Below are positions 1 to 7,504 of a stretch of DNA of 12,785 nt, in pieces. The translations under genes were made by a program, and so were the position numbers. Under the pieces are notes generated by a model, which made no database searches, was not told the origin of the DNA, and saw only the letters and a list, made by a program, of their open reading frames with translations. The stretch's first letter is position 1, and the number at the start of each line of letters is the position of its first letter. The DNA lies in contig JBAYZQ010000050.1 of NCBI GenBank assembly GCA_041672385.1, positions 1 to 12,785 on the forward strand. The letters are read 5' to 3'. This stretch comes from JBAYZQ01 sp041672385 (GTDB lineage: Bacteria; Spirochaetota; Spirochaetia; Sphaerochaetales; Sphaerochaetaceae).

Positions 1-1899
1 ATTTGTAATTTCACCAGGAACAAAAGTTTCAGGTATTCCAATATTCTTTTCACCTTTAACATAAGCTCCATAAGGTCCAAGATAAATTTGATTTTCCTCG
101 GAAATTTGAGGTAACATTAATTTTTTTGCCTCTGAAGACTCAATATTCTTCATAGCCTTTTCTACTTGACTAGAAAGACCTTTCTCACCTTCATAAAAAG
201 CCTTAATATAACTAAACTCTTCTATTTCATCACTCGAAATTCTATCTAAACTATCTTCCATTTCCTTGGTAAATCCATAATCAATATAAGAAGAAAAATT
301 TTTCTCTAGCAAAGAAACAACCCCGAAGCCGATAAAAGTCGGAACTAAAACGCCATCTCTTTTGATAACATAGTTTTTATTGGTAATCCTTTCAATAATA
401 GTGGCATAGGTAGAAGGTCTTCCAATTCCTTGTTTTTCAAGATTTTGTACTAAAGCAGCTTCTGAAAAACGACTTGGAGCTTTTGTTTCGTGAGGAACAC
501 CCTTTAAGTTTAAACATTTTAGAACTTCATTTTCTTTTAAGAAAGGAAGATATTTTTCTTTGTTTTCAAGAGTTGCCTCAACATCATCACTTCCTTCGAC
601 ATAAGCCCTAATAAACCCAGGGAACTCAATCTGGACACCAGTGGCGGTGAAAGTCAAAACATCATCATTTTTACTTGCTTCAATGGTAACGGTTGTATTA
701 AGTTTCCTAGCTTCAGCCATTTGACAAGAAATAGTCCTCATCCAAATTAATTTATAAAGACTAAAATTTTGACCAGAAAGTCCAGTTTCTTCAGGTTTTT
801 TGAAAACTTCACCTGAAGGACGAATCGCCTCATGAGCTTCTTGTGCATTTGCAGAAGTTGCAGAAAAATAACGTGGCTTTTCTGAAAGATATTCTTTCCC
901 ATAAAGTTCTTCAATTTCTTTCCTAGCTGCCATAGTTCCTTCCTGACTTAAAGTTGGACTATCTGTTCTCATATAAGTAATAAGACCTTCTTCATAAAGA
1001 CTTTGAGCTATGCTCATAGTCTTTTTAGCCGTAAGTTTAAGTTTTCTATTTGCTTCTTGTTGCAGGGTACTAGTAGTAAAAGGTATTGATGGTTTTTGAG
1101 TAACCTTACGTTGATTAACATTAGTCACAGTCCAAACACTGTCTTGTTTAAAATCATCAACATATTTTTTTGTAGTTTCTTCATTGAGTAGAATGCTTTT
1201 ACCCTGAGCTTTAAAATCACCAGTAACGGAGTCAAAGTCTTTGCCATTAGCAACTCTAATACCATTAACTTTAGTTATTTTAGCCTCAAACTCTTTGCTA
1301 GAAGCTAGTAAAGATTGAATATCCCAAAAAGAATTCTTTTTAAAAGCCATTCTTTCTCTTTCTCGCTCTACAATCATTTTTAATCCAGGAGATTGAACTC
1401 TACCAGCAGCTAATTTTTTATTTGAAAGCTTCTTCCAAAGTACCGGACTTACTGTAAAACCATAAAGTCTATCAAGAATTCTTCTTGCTTCTTGGCTATG
1501 AACCAAATCCAAATCAAGATCTCTACCATTTTCAAAAGCTTTCAAAATGGCTTTTTTTGTTATTTCATGAAAAACCATTCTTTTATAAGGCACTTTAGGT
1601 TTCAAGACTTCTAATAAATGCCAAGAAATACTTTCTCCTTCTCTATCTTCATCAGTTGCAAGAATCAATTCAGTACTATTTTTAAGCTCATCTTTCAAAG
1701 CTTTTACTATTGGTTTTTTCCCTGTTGAAATAACATATTTGGGTTTAAAAGAATTTTCTACATCTATTCCAAGTTCACCTTCAGGCAAATCTCGAATATG
1801 TCCTTTACTGGCAATAACTGTACATTCTTTTGGTAAATATTTTTTTATGGTCTTTGCTTTTGTTGGTGACTCAACAATTATAAGTTTTTTTTCAGCCAT
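1..1899 (-). CDS. topA: DNA topoisomerase I, type IA (C-terminus beyond left edge)
   Basis: It relaxes negatively supercoiled DNA by cutting and rejoining one strand through a 5'-phosphotyrosine. The reading frame is open from the ATG at 1899 to the left edge, giving 633 visible residues. The Toprim domain opens with IIVESPTKAK (catalytic Glu10) and has the metal-binding D-x-D-x-E at Asp83, Asp85 and Glu87 (ATDEDREGE). The active-site motif TYMRTDS places the catalytic Tyr at 309 and its Arg at 311. The gate-domain motif GRVQSP lies about 140 residues before it. The visible end (IYLGPYGAYV) resembles the repeat domains after the catalytic core; whether zinc fingers or further repeats follow is outside the window. 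The start is supported by AGGAGA 8 nt upstream. The gene is transcribed away from the lipoprotein gene at 2039. Identification is secure. Confidence 0.97.
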   Translation of the reverse strand, partial: MAEKKLIIVESPTKAKTIKKYLPKECTVIASKGHIRDLPEGELGIDVENSFKPKYVISTGKKPIVKALKDELKNSTELILATDEDREGESISWHLLEVLKPKVPYKRMVFHEITKKAILKAFENGRDLDLDLVHSQEARRILDRLYGFTVSPVLWKKLSNKKLAAGRVQSPGLKMIVERERERMAFKKNSFWDIQSLLASSKEFEAKITKVNGIRVANGKDFDSVTGDFKAQGKSILLNEETTKKYVDDFKQDSVWTVTNVNQRKVTQKPSIPFTTSTLQQEANRKLKLTAKKTMSIAQSLYEEGLITYMRTDSPTLSQEGTMAARKEIEELYGKEYLSEKPRYFSATSANAQEAHEAIRPSGEVFKKPEETGLSGQNFSLYKLIWMRTISCQMAEARKLNTTVTIEASKNDDVLTFTATGVQIEFPGFIRAYVEGSDDVEATLENKEKYLPFLKENEVLKCLNLKGVPHETKAPSRFSEAALVQNLEKQGIGRPSTYATIIERITNKNYVIKRDGVLVPTFIGFGVVSLLEKNFSSYIDYGFTKEMEDSLDRISSDEIEEFSYIKAFYEGEKGLSSQVEKAMKNIESSEAKKLMLPQISEENQIYLGPYGAYVKGEKNIGIPETFVPGEITN

Positions 1900-1954
1900 A
1901 CTACTTCTCTCCTATTTCCACTCCAAAATTTAAACGTTTGAACAACAATTCCCT

Positions 1955-1984
1955 ATTTTGAAACTAATATTCATAATTTGTCAA
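1955..1984 (-). promoter_or_regulatory. Putative topA promoter
   Basis: Reading the minus strand there is a perfect -35 TTGACA (1979-1984), an 18-nt spacer and a moderate -10 CAAAAT (1955-1960). This would give a leader of roughly 50 nt before the topA start at 1899. It lies in the topA/lipoprotein intergenic space. The -35 is strong and the -10 is weak, so the call is tentative. Confidence 0.45.
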
Positions 1985-2038
1985 CCTAAAATTTTGAAAC
2001 CCTTGATTTTTATTTTAGTCTATATCATAGTATTTTGC

Positions 2039-2767
2039 ATGAAGAACACACTAAAAGGATTCATTATTGTACTAGTTTGCTTATCTATCTTATCCAGTTG
2101 CACGGTAACACAAAATATTAGTTTGGAAAATGACAATCAAGGCACAACAACAATGTTGTTATATGCTGATGATTTTTTCAATGGAGTTCTACAAGATCTT
2201 TCTCCTTATTTAGGAACTGATAAGAAAGATGAAAGTGTTTTAGAGAACGCAGTAGAAAATATGGCTCAAAAAATAAAACAAGCTCCTGCTACCTCAGATT
2301 CCTTCTTCTTTAAGGCAGATGAAAATAATTATCTTGGAAATATTAAGTTTTTGGATATCAATTCCCTTCTTGATTATCTTACAGATATGAAAGACCAAAA
2401 TCTTTTCATAATATCTAATAATGAAGAAAAAGGAAAAAGTCACTTAGAAATAAATATAAACATGAATAATTGGGACAAACTTTGTAAAATTCTTCCATTC
2501 TTATCTGAAGAAAACTTTGAAGTATATGGACCTGTTTACAATAATGGTCTTTCTGAAGAAGATTATCTAGATATGATTGGTTTTATTCTCGGTGAAGATG
2601 GCCCAGATAAAATAAAAGATTCTGATATAAATCTAATATTCCAAGCACCATCTAAAATTCAAAATAGTGATGGGGAAATGCTTGAAGATAATATTACCGC
2701 TTTTAACATTCCCCTTATCAAACTATTACTTTTAAATGATCCAATTAAACTTGAATGTACTTGGTAG
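2039..2767 (+). CDS. Predicted lipoprotein of unknown function (LppM-like fold suspected)
   Basis: A 242-residue protein with a lipoprotein signal: MKNTLK, a hydrophobic stretch, then lipobox LSSC with the acylated Cys at 21. The mature protein is about 222 residues, acidic, and has no other membrane segment. Its end (INLIFQAPSKI, a short polar loop, a hydrophobic stretch and final LECTW) resembles the beta-strand pattern of LppM/DUF3153-type lipoproteins, which usually end in V-x-W; this is an inference from pattern only. An upstream in-frame TTG at 1958 would add 27 residues including a second hydrophobic stretch. The ATG at 2039 is preferred because it gives a canonical lipoprotein signal. 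No Shine-Dalgarno precedes either start. The gene is divergent from topA, and its stop lies 1 nt from the end of the opposing ychF. Confidence 0.75.
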   Translation: MKNTLKGFIIVLVCLSILSSCTVTQNISLENDNQGTTTMLLYADDFFNGVLQDLSPYLGTDKKDESVLENAVENMAQKIKQAPATSDSFFFKADENNYLGNIKFLDINSLLDYLTDMKDQNLFIISNNEEKGKSHLEININMNNWDKLCKILPFLSEENFEVYGPVYNNGLSEEDYLDMIGFILGEDGPDKIKDSDINLIFQAPSKIQNSDGEMLEDNITAFNIPLIKLLLLNDPIKLECTW

Positions 2768-2768
2768 G

Positions 2769-3875
2769 TTAAACATTAAACCTAAAGTGCATGATGTCTC
2801 CATCTTTTACAAGATAGTCTTTTCCTTCAAGTCTAAATTTACCTTTTTCTCGGACTTTTTGTTCACTTTTAAACTCAAATAAATCCTCTACATTATACAC
2901 TTCCGCTTTTATAAATCCTTTTTCAAAATCAGTATGTATAACCCCAGCAGCTTGAGGAGCCTTACTTCCCGCTTTGAAGGTCCAAGCTCTGTCTTCATCG
3001 CTTCCAGCAGTAAAGAAAGTACGAAGTCCAAGGGTTTTATAGGCAACTCTAATTAGATGATTCAAAGCACTTTCTTCAAGTCCTACAGATTCAAGAAATT
3101 CATCCTGATCTTCTTTACTGTCTAAACCAGCTATTTCAGCTTCTATTTTTCCACAAATAACAACGGTCTCAGCCCCTTCTTTATCTGCTTTTTCTCTAAC
3201 TAGTTTTACAAAGTTGTTTTCTTCTCCAATTGAATCCTCATCAATATTACACACATATATTACAGGCTTCATCGTAATAAGATGAAAATCTCTTAAGAGT
3301 TTTTCTTCATCTTCATTAAAATCAAGACTTCTTGCAGCATTTCCATCTTCCAAAGCTTTCTCAAGTCTTTGAAGAATTGGTATTAATGTAGTAGTTTCCT
3401 TTTCTTTATCACCTTTTAATCTGGTCATTCTGGTTAATTTTGACAATCTATTTGAGACAGTATCCAAATCAGCCAAGGCAAGTTCAATATCAATGGTTTC
3501 AATATCGCTTAAAGGATCAATTTTATTATTCACATGAATTATATCTTCATCCTCAAAACATCTAACGACATGAGCAATAACCCCTACTTCTCTTATATTT
3601 GCAAGAAATTTATTACCTAAACCCTCACCTTTTGATGCTCCAGCAACAAGTCCTGCTATATCTACAAACTCGAAAGTTGCAGGAATAACTTTTTGCGTAG
3701 GAATAAGTTCAACTATTTTATCAAGTCTTTTATCAGGAACACTTACAATTCCGATATTAGGATCTATAGTACAAAAAGGATAATTAGCTGTTTCAGCCGG
3801 TGCACTAGTCAGTGCAGAAAAAATAGTTGACTTACCTACATTTGGCAATCCAACAATACCACAATTCAATCCCAT
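2769..3875 (-). CDS. ychF: Ribosome-binding ATPase/GTPase YchF (OLA1 family)
   Basis: A 368-residue Obg-related P-loop protein that binds ATP in preference to GTP and associates with ribosomes in translation and stress control. The P-loop GLPNVGKST spans residues 9-17. The switch-II motif VDIAGL is at 71-76. The G4 position reads NIDE (210-213) in place of NKxD, the hallmark of the ATP-binding YchF group. A C-terminal TGS domain starts near residue 284 (RTFFTAG) and runs to the end (DGDIMHFRFNV). Length is typical for the family. GGAGG 7 nt upstream supports the start. The gene converges on the lipoprotein gene with a 1-nt gap and diverges from another translation GTPase, hflX, across 131 nt. 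Confidence 0.97.
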   Translation of the reverse strand: MGLNCGIVGLPNVGKSTIFSALTSAPAETANYPFCTIDPNIGIVSVPDKRLDKIVELIPTQKVIPATFEFVDIAGLVAGASKGEGLGNKFLANIREVGVIAHVVRCFEDEDIIHVNNKIDPLSDIETIDIELALADLDTVSNRLSKLTRMTRLKGDKEKETTTLIPILQRLEKALEDGNAARSLDFNEDEEKLLRDFHLITMKPVIYVCNIDEDSIGEENNFVKLVREKADKEGAETVVICGKIEAEIAGLDSKEDQDEFLESVGLEESALNHLIRVAYKTLGLRTFFTAGSDEDRAWTFKAGSKAPQAAGVIHTDFEKGFIKAEVYNVEDLFEFKSEQKVREKGKFRLEGKDYLVKDGDIMHFRFNV

Positions 3876-3915
3876 TAATTAAACCTCCGGTTTCTTCGTA
3901 TGAATAATATATAGT

Positions 3916-3944
3916 ATTATAAACTAAAGTTAAAGAAGGTTCAT
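3916..3944 (-). promoter_or_regulatory. Putative ychF promoter
   Basis: On the minus strand a perfect -10 TATAAT occupies 3916-3921. Seventeen nt upstream the -35 position reads ATGAAC (3939-3944), a weak match. A second possible pair overlaps it: TTTAAC, 17 nt, TATATT. Either would leave a leader of about 30 nt carrying the GGAGG ribosome-binding site. Confidence 0.4.
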
Positions 3945-3969
3945 TTGATTTTTCCATTTACTTTTGCAC

Positions 3970-3998
3970 TTGTATTTCCTTATAACCATATATATAAT
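3970..3998 (+). promoter_or_regulatory. Putative hflX promoter close to the start codon
   Basis: A perfect -10 TATAAT (3993-3998) follows a weak -35 TTGTAT (3970-3975) at the ideal 17-nt spacing. Only 8 nt separate the -10 from the ATG at 4007, so transcription would begin about 2 nt before the start codon. The alternative TTG start at 3998 would then lie upstream of the transcript. Confidence 0.4.
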
Positions 3999-4006
3999 TG
4001 ATTCAA

Positions 4007-5281
4007 ATGAATAAAAATGGTGAAAATAACAAAGCTCTTCTTATAGAAATAAAAGATAGAACTGAAACTGCAGAAAGTACTTTGATTAGGCTTAAAGAAC
4101 TATCTAGTCTTGCAGATACTCTGGGATACATTGTAGAAGATTCCTTAACCCTTAGCTTGGCTAAAATCAATCCAGCCACATTTATTGGCAAAGGCAAAAT
4201 ACATGAGATAAAAGAAATTTGTAATTCAAAAGAAATTGATCTTGTTATTTTTGATACAGATATTAATCCTACTGTACAGAGGAATCTTGAAACTCTCTTA
4301 GATAATTGTGTTATTGACCGAAGAGAAGTAATAATTCAAATCTTTGCTGACAGAGCTGCCACAAAAGAGGCCAAATTACAAGTAGAACTTGCACAAAACC
4401 AATATTCTATGAACCGACTTTCACGGCGTTGGATTAATTTTAGTCAACAAAGAGGTGGCGTAAAAGGTGCAAAAGGTGAAGGTGAAAAACAAATTGAACT
4501 TGATAGACGTCAAATTCAAAATGATATTATAAAAATCAAAAAAGAACTTTTAAAAGTTAAACAAAATAGAAATGTCCAACAAAAAAACCGAATAAATTCT
4601 GATTTCATAAACATTGCATTGATTGGTTATACTAATAGTGGAAAATCTTCAATGTTAAAAGCCTTAAGTAATGAAGAAGTATTCGTTCAAGACAAATTAT
4701 TTGCAACTTTGGATCCTTTAACACGTAAAGTAAAACTTCCAGGTGGTAAAACCGTTCTTATAAGCGACACGGTAGGTCTTATCAACAATCTTCCTCATTT
4801 CTTAATTGAAGCTTTCAGTTCAACTCTTGGGGAAGCTCGAATTGCTGATATCATCATAATTGTGCTTGATGCAGTCCATCCAAATCTAATGGGTTGTTAT
4901 GAAACTACAATTCAAACATTATCTAACCTTGACCTTAATCATAAACCTATTATTACAGTTTTAAATAAGATGGATTTGGTTGAAGACAAAGATCTTTTCC
5001 AAATTAACCGTCTTAAAAATATCTGTCCTGATATTTTACAAATATCACTTAAAGATAATGTTAACATTGAGAATTTATATAAAAGAATTGAAGAGATAAT
5101 AGAAAGTGGAAATCAAACGATGAACTTACGTTTTAGTACTAAAGATTATAAAACTATATCTCATCTCAAGCAAATTTCGAAAATTTTAGAAGAAAAATAT
5201 GAAGAAGAATACATAACCATCACCGCATGTATTCCTTTTCGATATTTTTCTGAATTCAAAGAATTCCAAGTAAATCAGTAG
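4007..5281 (+). CDS. hflX: GTPase HflX, ribosome splitting and rescue
   Basis: A 424-residue GTPase that binds the 50S subunit and splits stalled ribosomes, for example after heat stress. The N-terminal HflX domain (about 10-115, with NPATFIGKGKI at 55-65) is followed by the helical linker whose family signature reads RGGVKGAKGEGEKQIELDRR (149-168). The G domain starts near 200: P-loop GYTNSGKS (207-214), LFATLDPLTR (231-240), switch II DTVG (254-257) and G4 NKMD (320-323). A short C-terminal domain ends in FKEFQVNQ. The chosen ATG at 4007 has no Shine-Dalgarno; an in-frame TTG at 3998 would add three residues but overlaps the likely -10. It converges on rlmN with only 3 nt between stops. Confidence 0.95.
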   Translation: MNKNGENNKALLIEIKDRTETAESTLIRLKELSSLADTLGYIVEDSLTLSLAKINPATFIGKGKIHEIKEICNSKEIDLVIFDTDINPTVQRNLETLLDNCVIDRREVIIQIFADRAATKEAKLQVELAQNQYSMNRLSRRWINFSQQRGGVKGAKGEGEKQIELDRRQIQNDIIKIKKELLKVKQNRNVQQKNRINSDFINIALIGYTNSGKSSMLKALSNEEVFVQDKLFATLDPLTRKVKLPGGKTVLISDTVGLINNLPHFLIEAFSSTLGEARIADIIIIVLDAVHPNLMGCYETTIQTLSNLDLNHKPIITVLNKMDLVEDKDLFQINRLKNICPDILQISLKDNVNIENLYKRIEEIIESGNQTMNLRFSTKDYKTISHLKQISKILEEKYEEEYITITACIPFRYFSEFKEFQVNQ

Positions 5282-5284
5282 AGA

Positions 5285-6310
5285 TTATCTATTCTGTTTT
5301 ACAGCTAGCTGACCACAAGCCCCGTTGACATTCCGGCCCCTTGAAAATCTTCTTGTATAAGAAAGTCCATATCTGTCAAGATAAGAACAAAATTGATCTA
5401 TTTCCTCTTCACCAGGAGTTTCAAAATCAAGTTCTGCAGCTTCGTTAAAAGGGATTAAGTTCAGCATAACATCAATATTAGTACAGAAAAAATATAATTT
5501 TCTTGCATCAATTTCGCTTGTGTTAATTCCACTTATAAGACAGCATTCAAAGGTAACTCTTCTTTTAAACTCATGTTGCCATTCAATAACTGCGGCTTTT
5601 AACTGACGTAAATCATACTTCCTGTTTATAGGCATCAAAGAAGATCTTATAGTTTCATCAGCACTTACTATGCTTATAGCTAGTTTTACTGGAAGGCCAT
5701 AAACTTGAAGCTTCTTCAATCCAGGAACAAGTCCACAAGTCGAAATTGTTATTCGGCGGTAGCTCATATTTAAGCCTTTAGGATTATGAAAATATTGTAA
5801 AGCAATAACTAAAGAATCAACATTAGCTAGCGGTTCACCCATTCCCATAAATACTATGTGCTCTATTTTACCAAAAAGATTTACTAAATGATAAAATTGC
5901 TCAATAATTTCAAAGCTTTCAAGATTTCTTTCAAGGCGCATTGTCCCAGTTCTGCAAAATTTGCAACCCATAGCACATCCAACTTGACTTGAAAGACAAG
6001 CCGTTTGAACTCCTTCTTTATCTCTTAAAAGTACGGTTTCAATAACATTTCCATCTATTAATTTTAAAGCAATTTTAATTGCGCCACTTTCATCTTCTTG
6101 ACTGTCAATTACCTTTGAAGAAACAACGTGAACTTCTTTATCTTCCATCAAGGAAGTCCTTAATTCTTTGGAAAGATTTGACATTTCCTCAAAGGAAATA
6201 ACTCCCCTGTTAAGCCATTCGAAAATCTGAGTTCCTTGAAATTTCTTAGAAAGATTGAGTTTTTCTGCTATTTCTTTTGGTGTTAATCCATATAAACTGT
6301 TTATTATCAT
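5285..6310 (-). CDS. rlmN: Dual-specificity 23S rRNA A2503 / tRNA A37 C2-methyltransferase RlmN
   Basis: A radical-SAM enzyme of 341 residues that methylates C2 of adenosine 2503 in 23S rRNA and A37 of some tRNAs, affecting decoding accuracy. The [4Fe-4S] motif C-x3-C-x2-C is Cys112, Cys116 and Cys119 (GCAMGCKFC). The two cysteines of the ping-pong mechanism are also present: Cys105, seven residues before the cluster as in E. coli Cys118, and Cys332 in the terminal GACGQL motif. The SAM-binding segment FMGMGEPLAN follows the cluster. This separates it from plain radical-SAM proteins; Cfr is a relative, but genome context and the general RlmN pattern favour RlmN. The ATG at 6310 lacks a Shine-Dalgarno, and a promoter -10 lies only 6 nt upstream. 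Confidence 0.93.
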   Translation of the reverse strand: MIINSLYGLTPKEIAEKLNLSKKFQGTQIFEWLNRGVISFEEMSNLSKELRTSLMEDKEVHVVSSKVIDSQEDESGAIKIALKLIDGNVIETVLLRDKEGVQTACLSSQVGCAMGCKFCRTGTMRLERNLESFEIIEQFYHLVNLFGKIEHIVFMGMGEPLANVDSLVIALQYFHNPKGLNMSYRRITISTCGLVPGLKKLQVYGLPVKLAISIVSADETIRSSLMPINRKYDLRQLKAAVIEWQHEFKRRVTFECCLISGINTSEIDARKLYFFCTNIDVMLNLIPFNEAAELDFETPGEEEIDQFCSYLDRYGLSYTRRFSRGRNVNGACGQLAVKQNR

Positions 6311-6316
6311 AACTTG

Positions 6317-6345
6317 ATACTACACTATAAAAAGATTGTTGTAAA
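6317..6345 (-). promoter_or_regulatory. Putative rlmN promoter, probably giving a leaderless mRNA
   Basis: On the minus strand TTTACA (6340-6345), a 17-nt spacer and TAGTAT (6317-6322) form a fair promoter. Six nt then lead directly into the ATG at 6310, so the first transcribed base would fall at or next to the start codon. The -35 and most of the spacer lie inside the 22-nt repeat that recurs at 7459-7480. Confidence 0.4.
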
Positions 6346-6351
6346 TTATGT
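6330..6351 (+). repeat. 22-nt direct repeat, copy 1
   Basis: This 22-nt block begins AAAAGATTGTTG and ends AATTATGT. It recurs without mismatch at 7459-7480. Each copy lies upstream of one of the two barrel-protein genes, 61 nt before the -35 here and 24 nt before it in copy 2. This copy also overlaps the putative rlmN promoter. Confidence 0.9.
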
Positions 6352-6412
6352 AAAGTGAATTGAAATAGTAAATACACTTAAATTAAAGTTTGCAATATTA
6401 ATTGTCATCTTA

Positions 6413-6441
6413 TTGAAAAAAAATACTACACCTGCTAAAAT
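6413..6441 (+). promoter_or_regulatory. Promoter of the first barrel gene, extended -10
   Basis: TTGAAA (6413-6418), a 17-nt spacer and TAAAAT (6436-6441), preceded by TGC, which forms an extended -10. Expected transcription start is near 6448, about 25 nt before the ATG. The second barrel gene has the same arrangement at 7505-7533, which strengthens both calls. Confidence 0.75.
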
Positions 6442-6472
6442 CGAAAAGATATAGATATTTAGGAGAAGTGTA

Positions 6473-6958
6473 ATGAAAAAAAAGTTAGTTTTAATTCTTT
6501 TGGTAGTTTTGGCTTTGAGTCCATTAATGGCTGCCAAATCTTTTTCTTTTGACAAGATTTTAAATTCTGATGAAAATGACTGGGGAATTGGTTTAAATCT
6601 CGGACTCCCAACCGGAGTAGTGGCTGAGCTTAACAGTGAAGATTATGATTTTTATATAAATTTAGGCTATGATTATTATTATGGTTTTTCAGGAGCTGTT
6701 GGAGTAGATTATAAAGTTACCGAATTTGAAATTGAGAAAGCAAAATTTGATATAGGTATTGGTGGAGAAATTCCTGTTTCCGTAACTTCCGGTTTCTTTT
6801 TAGTAAAGGGCCTTTTTACAGGTTCTCTTAGCTATCAATTTGAAGATCTGCCTTTGAAAGCATATGCACGTTTAGGAGTTGGAGCAGAATTCAATACTTC
6901 TGACGGTTTTGGATTTGGTTATGGTGGTGGAATTGGAGCAATTTATCATTTTGAATAA
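6473..6958 (+). CDS. Small secreted outer-membrane beta-barrel-like protein (paralogue 1)
   Basis: A 161-residue protein with a Sec signal peptide (MKKK, then a hydrophobic core LVLILLVVLAL, cleavage near residues 20-21 after PLMAA). The mature part alternates polar and hydrophobic residues with Gly and aromatic girdle residues (DYDFYINLGYDYYYGFSG, LFTGSLSYQF) and ends IGAIYHFE. This is typical of a small 8-strand-like barrel, similar in style to spirochaetal small outer-membrane proteins. No enzymatic motif is seen; function is unknown. It is about two-thirds identical to the gene at 7560. The start is fixed by AGGAG 7 nt upstream. It has its own extended -10 promoter and its own terminator, so it is monocistronic. 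Barrel assignment is inference; secretion is well supported. Confidence 0.82.
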   Translation: MKKKLVLILLVVLALSPLMAAKSFSFDKILNSDENDWGIGLNLGLPTGVVAELNSEDYDFYINLGYDYYYGFSGAVGVDYKVTEFEIEKAKFDIGIGGEIPVSVTSGFFLVKGLFTGSLSYQFEDLPLKAYARLGVGAEFNTSDGFGFGYGGGIGAIYHFE

Positions 6959-6976
6959 ATGAAGAAAAAAACAAGT

Positions 6977-7006
6977 GGACTCTGTTTAAAGCAGGGTCTT
7001 TTTTTT
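6977..7006 (+). terminator. Rho-independent terminator of the first barrel gene
   Basis: GGACTCTG (6977-6984) pairs with CAGGGTCT (6992-6999), eight pairs with two G-T wobbles and a 7-nt loop, followed by eight T. It starts 18 nt after the stop codon at 6958. Confidence 0.85.
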
Positions 7007-7045
7007 ATGCTTTTTTAATAACATTTTATTTATAGGAGCTTTTTT

Positions 7046-7400
7046 ATGTTTGTTAAAAAAGTTAAAAATCCAGATGGTAGAATAAAATTAGCAATTATTC
7101 ATAATTATTGAATTGATAGTAAAAACAAAGCCAGTTTATCTATGAAAAAGAAAACATATTGAAGCACACTTTTTAATCTGTTTTATATCACTTGTAATAC
7201 TAAGACTACTTGAATACCAACTAAAGAGTAAATATTCAGCTTCAAAATTTCAAAAAGTCTATCTTTAGCTAATGCATCATATTTAGCCAATCGATTATTC
7301 GAAGAAATATCTAAAATTAGGTGAAATTAAAAAAAATGATGGGAGCTGTAAAAAACTAATTTTTAAAGCTAAGTCCCTACAAACTCTAGTAAATATTTAG
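7046..7400 (+). pseudogene. Decayed IS1634-type transposase remnant
   Basis: The ATG at 7046 has a good AGGAG 7 nt upstream and starts MFVKKVKNPDGR, the usual N-terminal leader of IS1634-family (IS4-like DDE) transposases, but TGA stops it at 7109. About 35 nt further, another frame from 7146 reads KHIEAHFLICFISLVILRLL then EYQLKSKYSAS, the typical C-terminal segment of the same family. The reading shifts near 7241 (SLSLANASYLANRLFEE) and again near 7308 (YLKLGEIKKND) until TAG at 7398-7400. The several hundred residues that normally lie between, including the DDE catalytic core, are absent. The gene is therefore dead: one large internal deletion, a nonsense codon and at least two frameshifts. 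Family recognition rests on remembered sequence patterns. No clear terminal inverted repeats were found. Confidence 0.75.
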
Positions 7401-7432
7401 GGTAGCTATAAGAGATAGTTATCCCTTATTTT
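7400..7432 (+). terminator. Hairpin after the transposase remnant, possible terminator
   Basis: GGGTAGCTAT (7400-7409) pairs with ATAGTTATCCC (7415-7425), ten pairs with one bulged T and one G-T wobble, around a 5-nt AAGAG loop. A TTATTTTT run follows. It begins at the last base of the remnant's stop codon, so it is probably the old transposase terminator or part of the element's right end. Confidence 0.5.
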
Positions 7433-7458
7433 TAGCCATTTTCTGATAAACTAAGGAT

Positions 7459-7480
7459 AAAAGATTGTTGTAAATTATGT
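7459..7480 (+). repeat. 22-nt direct repeat, copy 2
   Basis: Perfect second copy of the 22-nt block at 6330-6351, lying between the transposase remnant and the second barrel gene. Flanking bases outside the 22 nt have largely diverged from copy 1. Confidence 0.9.
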
Positions 7481-7504
7481 TATTAAATTTTATTATTTGT
7501 TTTA

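Noticed and set aside
1958..2038. Longer lipoprotein starting at a TTG at 1958
   Set aside because: It would place a second hydrophobic stretch ahead of a complete lipoprotein signal and has no ribosome-binding site.
6346..6555. Minus-strand 69-aa frame overlapping the first barrel gene
   Set aside because: It overlaps the promoter and signal peptide of a well-supported gene. Its hydrophobic content simply mirrors AT-rich DNA, and there is no ribosome-binding site or homologous frame at the second copy.
7046..7160. TGA codons in the transposase remnant and absence of TGA among the visible stop codons, hinting at TGA read as Trp
   Set aside because: Trp residues in the intact genes that I checked are TGG and no intact frame contains TGA. 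The remnant also has frameshifts, so the TGA codons are ordinary decay. Eleven stops without TGA is not surprising in AT-rich DNA.
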